From the NCBI RefSeq assembly GCF_900102315.1, contig NZ_FNBL01000005.1, positions 62,001-126,000 of the forward strand: 64,000 bases of DNA, read 5' to 3'. Shown here piece by piece: positions 27,172-36,678 of the stretch. The position numbers and the translations under genes are program-made. The notes under the pieces were generated by a model, which did not search any database, was not told where the DNA came from, and saw only the letters and a list, made by a program, of their open reading frames with translations. The stretch comes from Celeribacter baekdonensis (GTDB taxonomy: Bacteria > Pseudomonadota > Alphaproteobacteria > Rhodobacterales > Rhodobacteraceae). The first letter of the stretch is position 1. Every line of letters starts with the position of its first letter.

Positions 27172-28131
27172 TTATTCCCAACAGTCCGCAAGCCACTTGG
27201 TCAGAAGAAATTGCGCCAATGCGCCCTTTCGGGCAGGCCGGATTTTATCAGACAGACCCGCCATCGCTTTTGCAAGCTCTTCGTGCGTCAGCCAAAGCGC
27301 ATCCTCAAGCTCATTGGGGTCCAGCGTGATCTCGGTTGTCAACGCCTCAGCGCGACAGCCGATCATCAAAGAGGCCGGAAATGGCCAAGGCTGGCTGGCG
27401 ACATACTCGACGGGGCCGACTTTGATCCCCGATTCTTCTAAAACTTCACGCCGCACAGCGGCCTCAATCGGCTCGCCCGGCTCCATGAAACCGGCCAAAA
27501 GCGAATACATCCCTGTGGGCCAGGCCGCATCGCGCCCCAAAAGCACAGAATTCCCATGCGTCACCAGCATGATCACCACAGGATCAGTGCGCGGGAAATG
27601 TTGCACCGAACAAGCCGCGCAATCGCGCCGCCAACCGCCATCGGACATCGCCGTGGGCGCTCCGCAATTGGCACAGAACATATGCCGACCATGCCACTCC
27701 AAAATGCCGCGGGCCGTGGCCGCAATCTCTGCCTCCCACGGAGTCAAAAGCGTCATCAGAGATCTTAGGTCGCGAAACTCCGATCCTTCAATCTCTGCAC
27801 ATGGCACTGCGCCCCCCATCCACGGCAAAGCCGCCTCTTCTGTCGGCACAGCGACCTGCCAATGATCGACATCGACCGCAAAAATCGGCGCATCCTCGTC
27901 CGAAAGGCCCAAGAACAGATAGGGGTGTTTACCGGGATCATATGCGGCATGTTCGGTTGTGCAAAACGCAAGCCCGCCCGTTCGCCACATCAAGGGCATT
28001 TTGTGCCAAAAGGGGAGGGCCAAAGCATTTTTTTGCCCCCAAAGCCGCTTGGCATCAGGTCGCAAATGGGCCTCGCGACGCAGCGATCCCGCTGCAAAAA
28101 CCACAGATTCTTTTCTCATGCGTTCAGCCAT
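27172..28131 (-). CDS. nudC: NAD+ diphosphatase / NADH pyrophosphatase NudC
   Basis: Hydrolyses NADH to NMNH and AMP; in Escherichia coli it also removes NAD caps from RNA. The 319-residue product has an N-terminal domain, a zinc ribbon with four cysteines (CANCGAPT then CAACS, about residues 155-176), and the Nudix box beginning GFMEPGE and ending REVLEESGI. The NudC-specific SQPWPFPASLMIG follows it. I chose ATG 28131 (MAERMRKESV); the frame extends upstream to 28230 without similarity. Confidence 0.92.
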   Translation of the reverse strand: MAERMRKESVVFAAGSLRREAHLRPDAKRLWGQKNALALPFWHKMPLMWRTGGLAFCTTEHAAYDPGKHPYLFLGLSDEDAPIFAVDVDHWQVAVPTEEAALPWMGGAVPCAEIEGSEFRDLRSLMTLLTPWEAEIAATARGILEWHGRHMFCANCGAPTAMSDGGWRRDCAACSVQHFPRTDPVVIMLVTHGNSVLLGRDAAWPTGMYSLLAGFMEPGEPIEAAVRREVLEESGIKVGPVEYVASQPWPFPASLMIGCRAEALTTEITLDPNELEDALWLTHEELAKAMAGLSDKIRPARKGALAQFLLTKWLADCWE

Positions 28132-28369
28132 ATGTTGATATTTGACACGCAGCCAGCGTTTCCAGCCACACTCTCTGTGCAAAAAGCACATGATTGTGTT
28201 GCATCTGTGCGACAATAAATGGAAATGCAACCCAAGGTTGTTGGTTCGATTGAAAAGCCCCCCAAAAGGGTTTGTTTCACGTCATAGGGCTGATAAATTT
28301 ACATCCGTCACACCAGTGTCTTGTGGCGTGTAAATGTTTGCGCCATCGTTAGTCAAAAGGAGGCGCATC

Positions 28370-30346
28370 ATGGGCCGTTTGAAAACAAATATGAATCGCC
28401 GTGGCTTTATGTCCGGCACAGTCGCAGGATCTGCCTTGATTGCTCTTCACCCTTTTTCTGCGCGCGCGGCCGTAAACCAAGCGCATTTGCGGATTATGGA
28501 AACGACCGACCTGCATGTGCATGTCTTTCCATATGACTATTACTCCGACAAAGCGATCGACACTGTCGGGCTTGCCCGCACAGCCGCGCATATCAATAAC
28601 GTGCGTGCCGAGGCGACCAATACCATGCTGGTGGACAATGGCGATTTCCTTCAGGGCAATCCGATGGGTGATTTCATTGCCTATGAGCGCGGGATGAAAG
28701 AGGGTGACATGCACCCCGTCATCACCGCGATGAACACCGTGGGCTTTGACGCCTCCACCTTGGGCAACCATGAATTCAACTACGGCATTCCCTTTTTGAT
28801 GAAAGCCTTGGCCGGAGCCAATTATCCGGTGATTTCCGCCAATGTCGTCTCTGAGATGGGCGCCAACCCGCGCGCCGATAAAACGCTTTTGCCGCCCTAT
28901 GTGATTTTGGATCGCGAGCTGACCGATGGTTCTGGCGAGACCCACACCATCAAAATCGGCCTGATCGGGTTTGTCCCGCCGCAGATCATGATGTGGGACC
29001 GCAAGAACCTTGAAGGCACCGTTGAGGCCCGCGACATTGTCGAAACGGCCCGTGCTTATGTGCCTGAAATGAAAGAAAAAGGCGCGGATATCATCATCGC
29101 GCTCAACCACTCCGGCATCGGCTCTGCCGATCACAGCGACAAGATGGAAAATGCCTCCGTGCCCCTGGCCGAGATTGACGGCATTGACGCGCTGATGACC
29201 GGGCATTCCCACCTTGTCTTCCCGTCCGCGACCTATGATGGCTATGCGGCCGTCGATGCGCAAAAGGGTCTGATCCACGGCAAACCGGCGGTGATGGGCG
29301 GCTATTGGGGCTCGCATCTGGGCGTCATGGATTTGCTGTTGGAGAAAGATGGCAACGCGTGGCGCGTGGTGACCAATACGGTCGAAACCCGACCGATTTC
29401 CCAGCGCAACGAAGACCGCTCGATCTCGCCTTTGGTCGACAGTGTCGAACCTGTGCTGGCCTCGATCTTGGACGTTCATGAACAGACGCTGGCCTATGTG
29501 CGCCGCGCCGTGGGCAAAACCAACGCGCCGCTACATTCCTATTTTGCCCTCGTGGCCGATGACCCGTCGGTGCAAATCGTCTCCAACGCCCAGCTTTGGT
29601 ACATTGCCGAGATGATGAAAGGCACCGAACATGACGGTCTGCCAATCCTCTCCGCCGCGGCACCCTTTAAGGCCGGTGGTCGTGGCGGGGCTGAGTATTA
29701 CACCGATGTGGCCGTGGGCGATGTGGCGATCAAAAATGTCGCCGATCTTTACCTTTATCCAAACACGATCCGCGCGGTGCGGATCAACGGCGCGCAACTC
29801 AAAGGTTGGCTGGAACGCTCCGCTGGCATGTTCAATCAGGTCGAAAAAGGCGCGAAAGATGCGCTTTTGCTCAACCCCGATTTTGCCTCCTACAATTTCG
29901 ACGTGATCGACGGCGTGACCTATCAAATCGACATTTCGCAGCCGTCGCGGTTTGACACCAATGGCGCGCCTGTGAACCCGGACGCCTCCCGGATCGTCAA
30001 TCTGACATACAATGGCGCGCCGGTGACTGCCGATATGGAATTTATCGTCGCCACCAACAATTACCGCGCGGGCGGCGGCGGCACCTTCCCCGGCGCTGAT
30101 GGCTCGACCGTGATTTTCGAAGGCCCGGACACCAACCGCGACATCATCGTACGCTATATCGTGGACCAAGGGACGATCAACCCGACCGCCGACAACAATT
30201 GGTCACTTGCGCCCTTAGGCGACACCACGGTGTTGTTCGAAACCGGCCCCGCCGCACGTCAACATTTGGCCGACCTCAAAGGTCTCGCCATCGAGGATGC
30301 GGGCGAAGGCCACGATGGGTTCGCGCAGTTCCGCATCACGCTTTAA
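28370..30346 (+). CDS. cpdB: 2',3'-cyclic-nucleotide 2'-phosphodiesterase / 3'-nucleotidase
   Basis: Periplasmic enzyme that strips phosphate from extracellular 2',3'-cyclic nucleotides and 3'-nucleotides. The 658-residue product starts with a Tat signal ([18 protein letters not shown], cleavage near ARA). The metallophosphatase domain has metal motifs [16 protein letters not shown] and TGHSHLVFP, and a C-terminal 5'-nucleotidase domain follows. AAAGGAGG lies 7 bp before ATG 28370, which decides the start. The secreted RNase T2 at 38608 would generate its substrates, though the genes are about 8 kb apart. Confidence 0.93.
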   Translation: MGRLKTNMNRRGFMSGTVAGSALIALHPFSARAAVNQAHLRIMETTDLHVHVFPYDYYSDKAIDTVGLARTAAHINNVRAEATNTMLVDNGDFLQGNPMGDFIAYERGMKEGDMHPVITAMNTVGFDASTLGNHEFNYGIPFLMKALAGANYPVISANVVSEMGANPRADKTLLPPYVILDRELTDGSGETHTIKIGLIGFVPPQIMMWDRKNLEGTVEARDIVETARAYVPEMKEKGADIIIALNHSGIGSADHSDKMENASVPLAEIDGIDALMTGHSHLVFPSATYDGYAAVDAQKGLIHGKPAVMGGYWGSHLGVMDLLLEKDGNAWRVVTNTVETRPISQRNEDRSISPLVDSVEPVLASILDVHEQTLAYVRRAVGKTNAPLHSYFALVADDPSVQIVSNAQLWYIAEMMKGTEHDGLPILSAAAPFKAGGRGGAEYYTDVAVGDVAIKNVADLYLYPNTIRAVRINGAQLKGWLERSAGMFNQVEKGAKDALLLNPDFASYNFDVIDGVTYQIDISQPSRFDTNGAPVNPDASRIVNLTYNGAPVTADMEFIVATNNYRAGGGGTFPGADGSTVIFEGPDTNRDIIVRYIVDQGTINPTADNNWSLAPLGDTTVLFETGPAARQHLADLKGLAIEDAGEGHDGFAQFRITL

Positions 30347-30352
30347 ATATCA

Positions 30353-30386
30353 GGGGTCGGGTTGGGTTGCTCTGACCCGACCCCTT
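30353..30386 (+). terminator. Rho-independent terminator after cpdB
   Basis: GGGGTCGGGT (30353-30362) pairs with ACCCGACCCC (30375-30384), 7 bp after the stop. Only TT follows, so the U-tract is weak. Confidence 0.6.
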
Positions 30387-30512
30387 GAGTCGCGTGGAGA
30401 GTCGCGCAGAGCAAAACTGCCGCTACGTCACACAAAGAGCGGCCTCGCCAATATTGCGTTATATTTAAGCACAAACGACTTTATATGGCGCATTTTTATG
30501 CGAAATTAAGGA

Positions 30513-30522
30513 TTGTATACAT
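30513..30522. promoter_or_regulatory. TGTATACA palindrome upstream of the ABC importer operon
   Basis: TTGTATACAT lies in an unusually AT-rich 120-bp stretch about 72 bp before the binding-protein start. Perfect GTATAC-centred palindromes are typical half-site pairs for GntR-type repressors; no such regulator is encoded next to it. Confidence 0.4.
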
Positions 30523-30594
30523 CATTGTGAACCTCGGCCTCGCGGTCAAAATACCTGTCAGCCACACTGAGCCGGAACGACACGAGGGAAATCC

Positions 30595-31602
30595 ATGTTC
30601 TATAAACCAATGACAACTCTGGCAGCCTTTGCGCTGACTGCAACCGCAGCCTATGCCGAAACCGCGCTGCCTTTCGCGCTGGATTGGAAATTCGAAGGCC
30701 CGGCCGCCCCGTTTTTCACCGCAATTGAGGCCGGATATTTTGCCGATCAAGACCTGTCGGTGGAAATCTCTGCCGGTCAGGGTTCGCTTGACGCGATCCC
30801 GAAAGTGGCCACCGGCGCCTATCCCGTTGGTATGGCCGACATCAACAGCCTGGTGAAATTCCTCGACCAAAACCCCGGCGCGCCTGTCACCGCGATCATG
30901 ATGATCTATGACGCCCCGGCGTTTTCGATTGTGGGCCGCAAATCCTTGGGGATTGAAGCGCCGAAAGACCTTGAAGGTCACGTTTTGGGCGCGCCGCCGC
31001 CCGATGGCGCATGGGCGCAGTTCCCGATTTTTGCCGCCGCAAACGATCTCGACATGTCGAAAATCACCGTAGAGCCGGTGGGTTTCCCGACCCGCGAGCC
31101 GATGCTGGCCGAGGGCAAAGTCGATGCTGTGACGGGTTTCAATTTTTCGTCCTATCTCAACCTCGTGCGTCTTGGCGTGCCAGAGGATGATATTTCGACC
31201 ATCATGATGAGCGATTTTGGCGTGAGCCTTTATGGCAACGTGCTTTTGGTCAACACCGACTTCGCCGCCGAACACCCCGACGCGATCAAAGGCTTTTTGA
31301 GCGCGGTTGTCGCCGGTTGGAAAGACGCGGTTGTCGATCCGAAAGCCGCCGTCGAAAACATGGTGAAATACAACCCGGCCTCTGATGTTGATCTCGAAAC
31401 CCGCCGCCTGGAGCTTGCGCTCGAAGGCAATGTGTTGACCGATTACGTTGTGGCCAACGGCTTTGGCGGCATTGACGCCGCCCGTTTTGAAGGCTCTTTG
31501 GAGCAGCTCGGCATGGTCTATGAATTCAACGCCGCACCAGATGCCAGCCTCTATTTCACCGACGCCTATCTGCCTGCCGCTGCGGACCGGATGCTGAAAT
31601 AA
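30595..31602 (+). CDS. ABC transporter substrate-binding protein, NMT1/NitT-TauT type
   Basis: Periplasmic receptor of 335 residues with a Sec signal peptide (about residues 1-21, ending AAYA) and an NMT1/THI5-like fold (for example FFTAIEAGYFADQDLSVEI). Relatives bind sulfonates, nitrate, pyrimidine precursors of thiamine, or other small organics; the ligand cannot be named here. It heads the operon with the ATPase and permease genes downstream. Confidence 0.85.
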   Translation: MFYKPMTTLAAFALTATAAYAETALPFALDWKFEGPAAPFFTAIEAGYFADQDLSVEISAGQGSLDAIPKVATGAYPVGMADINSLVKFLDQNPGAPVTAIMMIYDAPAFSIVGRKSLGIEAPKDLEGHVLGAPPPDGAWAQFPIFAAANDLDMSKITVEPVGFPTREPMLAEGKVDAVTGFNFSSYLNLVRLGVPEDDISTIMMSDFGVSLYGNVLLVNTDFAAEHPDAIKGFLSAVVAGWKDAVVDPKAAVENMVKYNPASDVDLETRRLELALEGNVLTDYVVANGFGGIDAARFEGSLEQLGMVYEFNAAPDASLYFTDAYLPAAADRMLK

Positions 31603-31620
31603 GCGCCTGAACTGAATGAT

Positions 31621-31659
31621 GCGGGCGCGGGACCTTTCCAAAGGCCGCGCCCGCTTTTT
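31621..31659 (+). terminator. Strong hairpin with T-tract between binding-protein and ATPase genes
   Basis: GCGGGCGCGG (31621-31630) pairs perfectly with CCGCGCCCGC (31644-31653), followed by TTTTTATGG. It lies inside an apparent operon. Such hairpins commonly cause partial termination and 3'-end protection, so the binding protein is made in excess over the membrane parts. Confidence 0.8.
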
Positions 31660-31718
31660 ATGGCAAGACCCAACTGAATACGGTCGCCAGATACGGCCCA
31701 GATACGGCAGAGAGTCAG

Positions 31719-32510
31719 ATGACAAACCTCATAGACATCAAAGGCGTGACCCACGCCTACAAAACCGAAAACGGCCCCTTGCCCGTTCTCGAAAATCTCA
31801 ACATTTCGGTGCCTGAAGGCGATTTTTGCGCCGTGGTTGGCCCATCTGGTTGTGGCAAATCCACGCTGACACGCCTGATCGCCGGGCTGATGAAACCCGA
31901 TGAGGGTGAGGTTTGGCTGCATGGCGAACGGGTCACCTCGCCGCGCTCGACCGTGGGCATGGCCTTTCAAAATCCGGTGCTTTTGGAATGGCGCACGATT
32001 TTGGACAATGTGTTGTTGCCGCTCGAAATCGTCCCCAACAGCATGAGCAAACGTCAAAAACAAGATCGCGCCCGCGATCTTTTGGCTTTGGTCGGCCTTG
32101 AAGGATTTGAGGACAAACGCCCCTCTGAACTCTCCGGCGGGATGCGCCAACGCGCGTCTCTGTGCCGCTCGATTGTGCACAAACCCGATGTGTTGATCAT
32201 GGACGAACCCTTTGGCGCGCTTGATGCCTTTACCCGCGAAGACCTGTGGCAAACCATGCACCGTTTGCGGGCCGAAGAACCGTTCACCGGCGTGTTGATC
32301 ACCCACGATCTGCGCGAAAGCGTCTATTTGGCCGATGAGGTGATTGTGCTGTCCGGGCGGCCAGCAACGACCCAACATGTTGAAAATGTGAAACTTTCAG
32401 GGCGCACCGATTTGGAAGTGATTTACACGCAGGAGGCCACAGATATTCTGCATCGTCTGCGCCATCAGATCGAAGTCGCGCAGGGTCGCGCACCGGAGGT
32501 GGCACAATGA
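31719..32510 (+). CDS. ABC transporter ATP-binding protein, NitT/TauT type
   Basis: The 263-residue ATPase has Walker A GPSGCGKST, Q-loop AFQNPVLLEWRT, signature LSGGMRQRASL, Walker B VLIMDEPFGALD and switch His in LITHDL. It overlaps the permease gene by 4 bp. Confidence 0.9.
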   Translation: MTNLIDIKGVTHAYKTENGPLPVLENLNISVPEGDFCAVVGPSGCGKSTLTRLIAGLMKPDEGEVWLHGERVTSPRSTVGMAFQNPVLLEWRTILDNVLLPLEIVPNSMSKRQKQDRARDLLALVGLEGFEDKRPSELSGGMRQRASLCRSIVHKPDVLIMDEPFGALDAFTREDLWQTMHRLRAEEPFTGVLITHDLRESVYLADEVIVLSGRPATTQHVENVKLSGRTDLEVIYTQEATDILHRLRHQIEVAQGRAPEVAQ

Positions 32511-33271
32511 AACATTGGAAAAAAGTCGCCACGCCAACACTCGCCATTATCGCTTTTCTGGCGTTTTGGGAGTTCATCGTCTGGTTCAACAACTGGCCGA
32601 ATTACAAAATGGCCTCACCATCCGATCTCATACCGGCCTATGGGAAATATTGGAACTTGTTCCTCATTTACGGCTGGCAAACGCTCTGGCGCACTGTTGT
32701 AGGGCTGATCGTTGCGGTGATTTTTGGCACTTTGATCGGTATGATCATGGGCTTTTCGCGCGCCATGCGCGACGCGCTATACCCGCTTTTGGTCGGTTTC
32801 AACGCCATTCCGAAAGCCACTGTTGTCCCGGTGATCGCGCTGATTTTCATCGGTCAGCATGATTTCAACACCATTCTCATCGCTTTCATGATTTCGTTCT
32901 TTCCGATCTCTGTGGCGGTCTCCATCGGTCTTTCGACCCTGGAGCCGGAGTACCGCGACATCTTGCGGTCTCTCGGGGCCTCGAAATGGACGATTTTCTG
33001 GAAGATCGCCTTGCCAAAAACCCTGCCGGAGTTTTTCGGCGCGCTGAAAGTGTCGGTCACGCTCGCCTTTATCGGCACCAACCTGATGGAGATCGTCGAA
33101 CCGCATGGGCGCGGCCTTGGCCACCTGTTTGACAGTGGAAAAATCAACGCCGATTACCCGTTGATGTTCGCGGTTCTGATTGCTTTGGCGTTTTTGGGGA
33201 TCGTCCTTTATTACATTGTTGTGGCGCTTGAGAAAATCTTTGCCGGTTGGGCGGAACGCCCACAGGGATAA
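32507..33271 (+). CDS. ABC transporter permease, NitT/TauT type
   Basis: The 254-residue inner-membrane protein has about six helices and the EAA loop RSLGASKWTIFWKIALPKTL (about residues 150-170). It completes the importer begun at 30595. The last seven codons (AERPQG and stop) form the first copy of a 25-bp tandem repeat that continues past the stop. Confidence 0.9.
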   Translation: MKHWKKVATPTLAIIAFLAFWEFIVWFNNWPNYKMASPSDLIPAYGKYWNLFLIYGWQTLWRTVVGLIVAVIFGTLIGMIMGFSRAMRDALYPLLVGFNAIPKATVVPVIALIFIGQHDFNTILIAFMISFFPISVAVSIGLSTLEPEYRDILRSLGASKWTIFWKIALPKTLPEFFGALKVSVTLAFIGTNLMEIVEPHGRGLGHLFDSGKINADYPLMFAVLIALAFLGIVLYYIVVALEKIFAGWAERPQG

Positions 33272-33325
33272 ACAGGCGGAACGCCCACAGGGATAAATGT
33301 GCGGAGCGCCCATAGGGATAAAAAC
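33251..33325 (+). repeat. Three tandem copies of a 25-bp unit at the permease 3' end
   Basis: Copies start at 33251, 33276 and 33301. The first 22 bases (GCGGAACGCCCACAGGGATA plus AA) are identical in copies 1 and 2. Copy 3 has two substitutions (GCGGAGCGCCCATAGGGATA). Each copy holds TAA in register with the original stop and a small GGCG-GAA-CGCC type palindrome. It looks like recent tandem duplication of the gene end. Confidence 0.9.
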
Positions 33326-33392
33326 ACCATCAAGTGGGCGAGGATCATCCGCCCTCTTGCGAATCCACCCTGTGACGCTTATGTAACCCCTT

Positions 33393-33486
33393 GAGAGGTT
33401 GGCGCGGGCGAGCGCCTCGCCAACCCGGTCAGATCCGGAAGGAAGCAGCCGTAACGAGTCCAGCTTGGGTCGTTGTCCAGCCTCTC
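33393..33486 (+). ncRNA. ffs: 4.5S signal recognition particle RNA
   Basis: The conserved SRP domain IV core GGTCAGATCCGGAAGGAAGC is present, followed by AGCCGTAACGA; it binds Ffh. The ends GAGAGG (33393-33398) and CCTCTC (33481-33486) pair, giving the long rod of about 94 nt typical of the small bacterial SRP RNA. The ffs-dnaX-ybaB-recR neighbourhood is well known; here rsgA is interposed. True ends may differ by a few bases. Confidence 0.95.
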
Positions 33487-33629
33487 ACCCTACGCCACCC
33501 GGTCGCAGCTTTGAAAGCGTGGCCCGCAACCGCCAACCGAGGAGGACTTTGATGATTGTTGTGTCTTGCACCCCTCGGGCTGTTGCCGTTTAAGGCGTTT
33601 CCCATTTTCGGACTGCCCGAGACCGAATG

Positions 33630-33664
33630 CCCTCGCCGCCCCATCGGCGCGAGGCCCTTTTTTG
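33630..33664 (+). terminator. Terminator downstream of the SRP RNA
   Basis: CCTCGCCG pairs with CGGCGCGAGG with a small bulge (33631-33655), followed by CCCTTTTTTG. It lies about 145 bp after the RNA and just before rsgA, so it may act as a processed end or attenuator. Confidence 0.6.
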
Positions 33665-33695
33665 TGTCACACTTTTTGTCATTTGGGGCAGACCA

Positions 33696-34754
33696 ATGAC
33701 CCAAGATACCACATCTACAGACCTGAAAACCCTTGGCTGGAGCCAGTTTTTCACCAGCCAACTCAGCATTGAAGAGCTCGAAACCCTCACCCCCATGCGC
33801 CTGTCCGAAGTGCGTCGTCGCTCCGTTGTGGCGCTCTCCGCCGGGCTTGAACGGCTCGACATTTCTCTGACCGGGGATCATGTCGCCACCGATATGGCGG
33901 TGGGCGACTTTGTCCTCTCGGACGGCGAACGCATCATCCGGCGGCTGGATCGGCGCACGTTGATTTCGCGCCGCGCCGCAGGCGTCGCCGCCACTGCGCA
34001 ATTGATCGCCGCCAATATCGACACGCTGTTCATCACCACATCGTGCAACACCGATTTCAACGAAGCGCGCCTTGAACGCTACCTCGCAATCGCCATCGAG
34101 GCCGAAGCGGCACCCGTGATCGTCATCACCAAGGCTGATCGGCCCGAAGACATCCCGGTCGAGGCCTATGTGGACCGCGCCAAGGCGATTTACGAACGCG
34201 CGGAAATTTTGGCGATCAATGCCAAAGACCCGGCCGACATCGCACGTTTGGAGCATTACTGCGGCACGGGGCAAACCCTCGCGCTGGTCGGCTCATCAGG
34301 GGTGGGCAAATCCACCATCGCGCGCGGGCTGACTGGCGAGGATTTGGACGTCGGCGACATTCGCGAAGACGATGCCAAAGGCCGCCACACCACCACGGCA
34401 CGCTCCATGCACCGCATGCACGCCGGGGGTTGGTTGATCGACACGCCGGGGATGCGCGAATTGGCGTTGCACGATGCGATGGAGGGGATTGGCACCCTGT
34501 TTGAGGACATCACCGATCTGGCGATGACCTGCAAATTTTCTGATTGCCAACACCGCACCGAACCGGGCTGTGCCATCCGCGCGGCGATTGACAGCGGCGT
34601 GTTGGATGAACCTCGGGTCGAACGCTGGCGCAAGCTGATGGAAGAGGACAGTCGCAATTCGGAAAGCATTTCCGAGACACGCGGACGTGGGCGGAAGTTC
34701 TCCAAAATGGTGAAACAAGCCAAAAAGGTCAAAAGCGGCAAACGCGGCGAGTGA
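33696..34754 (+). CDS. rsgA: Ribosome small-subunit-dependent GTPase RsgA
   Basis: Late 30S maturation GTPase. The 352-residue product shows the circularly permuted order of GTPase motifs: TKAD (G4, about residue 148) before the P-loop GSSGVGKST (G1) and DTPG (G3). An OB-fold lies N-terminal and a zinc site C-terminal (CKFSDCQHRTEPGC). ATG 33696 (MTQDTT) begins just after the preceding hairpin. Confidence 0.93.
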   Translation: MTQDTTSTDLKTLGWSQFFTSQLSIEELETLTPMRLSEVRRRSVVALSAGLERLDISLTGDHVATDMAVGDFVLSDGERIIRRLDRRTLISRRAAGVAATAQLIAANIDTLFITTSCNTDFNEARLERYLAIAIEAEAAPVIVITKADRPEDIPVEAYVDRAKAIYERAEILAINAKDPADIARLEHYCGTGQTLALVGSSGVGKSTIARGLTGEDLDVGDIREDDAKGRHTTTARSMHRMHAGGWLIDTPGMRELALHDAMEGIGTLFEDITDLAMTCKFSDCQHRTEPGCAIRAAIDSGVLDEPRVERWRKLMEEDSRNSESISETRGRGRKFSKMVKQAKKVKSGKRGE

Positions 34755-34843
34755 GCCCAATCGCAAAGATCGCATGAAACAAGGTTGCGGGGTTTGCCTC
34801 GCAGCCTTACCTTAGCCGCAACGCATCACTTGGGAGAAAACGC

Positions 34844-36625
34844 ATGTCTGACACCGACGCAGGCTATAAGGTTCTGGCACGCAAATACCGCCCGGAAACC
34901 TTTGCCGACCTCGTCGGTCAGGACGCCATGGTGCGTACACTCAAAAACGCCTTTGCGGCGGATCGCATCGCCCAAGCCTTTATCATGACCGGCATTCGCG
35001 GCACCGGCAAAACCACCACCGCGCGGATCATCGCCAAGGGGATGAACTGCATCGGATTGGATGGCAATGGCGGACCGACGACCGAACCTTGCGGCCAATG
35101 CGAGCATTGCGTGGCAATCACCGAGGGGCGTCATGTCGATGTGATGGAAATGGACGCTGCCTCGCGCACAGGCGTGGGCGACATCCGCGAAATCATCGAC
35201 TCGGTGCATTACCGCGCCGCCTCTGCGCGCTATAAAATCTATATCATCGACGAAGTTCACATGCTCTCTACCAGTGCGTTCAACGCCCTGCTCAAGACGC
35301 TCGAAGAACCGCCCGCCCACGTCAAATTCATCTTTGCCACCACCGAAATCCGCAAGGTGCCCGTGACGGTGCTGTCGCGCTGTCAGCGCTTTGATCTGCG
35401 CCGGATCGAACCCGAGGTGATGATCGCGCTGTTGCGCAAAATTGCCGGCGGCGAGAACGGTGAGATCACCGACGAAGCGCTGGCGCTGATCACCCGCGCG
35501 GCCGAAGGCTCGGCCCGTGATGCGACCTCGCTATTGGATCAGGCCCTGTCTCATGGCGCGGGCGAAACCACGGTCGAACAGGTGCGTGCCATGTTGGGGC
35601 TGGCGGATCGCGGTCGGGTGTTGGATCTGTTTGACATGATCATGGCAGGCGACGCAGCGGGCGCTTTGGGCGAGATCGGCGGGCAATATGCCGACGGGGC
35701 TGACCCTTTGGCGGTGCTGCGCGATCTGGCCGAAATCACCCATTGGATTTCGGTGATCAAGATCACGCCCAATGCCGCAGATGATCCCACCATTGGCCCG
35801 GACGAACGGATGCGCGGGCTGGCCATGGCGGAGAAATTGCCGATGCGCGTGCTCTCGCGGATGTGGCAGATGTTGTTGAAAGCCCTCGAAGAAGTCTCCG
35901 CTGCGCCGAATGCGATGATGGCCTCAGAGATGGCGATCATCCGGCTGACCCATGTCGCCGACCTGCCAATGCCCGAGGACTTGGTGCGTAAACTCAACGA
36001 GCAAAACCCGCCGCCACGCCCGCCCTCTGGGCCTAGTGGCGGTGGGGCCGCGCCCTCCGGTGGCGGCTCGGTCTCGGCCCAAGGCGGTCCTATGGGCGGC
36101 GGTCACGCCACCCACGGGCCGACGATGATGGGCGCTGGCGCATCGGGTGCCGCCACCGCTTTGGCGCAGGCCCCGGACACCGCTTTGGCGAAATATCCGC
36201 GCTTTGAGGATGTGGTCGACTTGATCCGCCTGCACCGTGACGCGAAGCTTTTGATCGACGTGGAGAACCATGTGCGACTGGCGAAATACGCGCCCGGCCG
36301 GATCGAATTTCAACCCCATGATGAGGCCCCCGCCGATCTGGCCCCGCGCCTGCAAAGCCGCCTGTTTGCCTTTACCGGCCACCGCTGGGGCGTGACGATT
36401 GCGGAGGCGCCAGAAGGCGTGCGCACGATCCGTGAGGTCAAGGATGCCGAACGCATCGCCTTGGAGATCGAAGCCAAAGCCCATCCGATTGTCGCCAAAG
36501 TGTTTGAACTTTTCCCCAACGCGAAAATCGCCGAGGTGCGCACACCCGAAACCAAAATGCAGGCCGCCCAGCTTGAGGCCCTGCCCGAGGTTGAGGATGA
36601 ATGGGACCCGTTTGAAAGCGATTGA
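34844..36625 (+). CDS. dnaX: DNA polymerase III gamma/tau subunit
   Basis: Clamp-loader ATPase, 593 residues. The AAA+ domain has Walker A GIRGTGKTT (about residues 50-58), a zinc module (CGQCEHC with an upstream Cys), Walker B YIIDEVHML and sensor 1 ATTE. After the gamma domains comes a Gly/Pro/Ser-rich linker (about 385-440) and a tau-specific C-terminal region. GGGAG lies before the ATG. It heads dnaX-ybaB-recR. Confidence 0.95.
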   Translation: MSDTDAGYKVLARKYRPETFADLVGQDAMVRTLKNAFAADRIAQAFIMTGIRGTGKTTTARIIAKGMNCIGLDGNGGPTTEPCGQCEHCVAITEGRHVDVMEMDAASRTGVGDIREIIDSVHYRAASARYKIYIIDEVHMLSTSAFNALLKTLEEPPAHVKFIFATTEIRKVPVTVLSRCQRFDLRRIEPEVMIALLRKIAGGENGEITDEALALITRAAEGSARDATSLLDQALSHGAGETTVEQVRAMLGLADRGRVLDLFDMIMAGDAAGALGEIGGQYADGADPLAVLRDLAEITHWISVIKITPNAADDPTIGPDERMRGLAMAEKLPMRVLSRMWQMLLKALEEVSAAPNAMMASEMAIIRLTHVADLPMPEDLVRKLNEQNPPPRPPSGPSGGGAAPSGGGSVSAQGGPMGGGHATHGPTMMGAGASGAATALAQAPDTALAKYPRFEDVVDLIRLHRDAKLLIDVENHVRLAKYAPGRIEFQPHDEAPADLAPRLQSRLFAFTGHRWGVTIAEAPEGVRTIREVKDAERIALEIEAKAHPIVAKVFELFPNAKIAEVRTPETKMQAAQLEALPEVEDEWDPFESD

Positions 36626-36678
36626 CCATCGCGGACCTCACCCCCAAATCAGATCAAGTCAGAGATCAGGAGAACAAC

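Noticed and set aside
33399-33593. A 64-codon frame through the SRP RNA
   Set aside because: Most of it overlaps the structured SRP RNA; only the last 13 codons have a plausible start, reported separately as a weak candidate.
36000-36180. Gly/Ser/Pro-rich repetitive stretch inside dnaX
   Set aside because: This is the normal flexible linker between the gamma and tau regions, not an insertion or mobile element.
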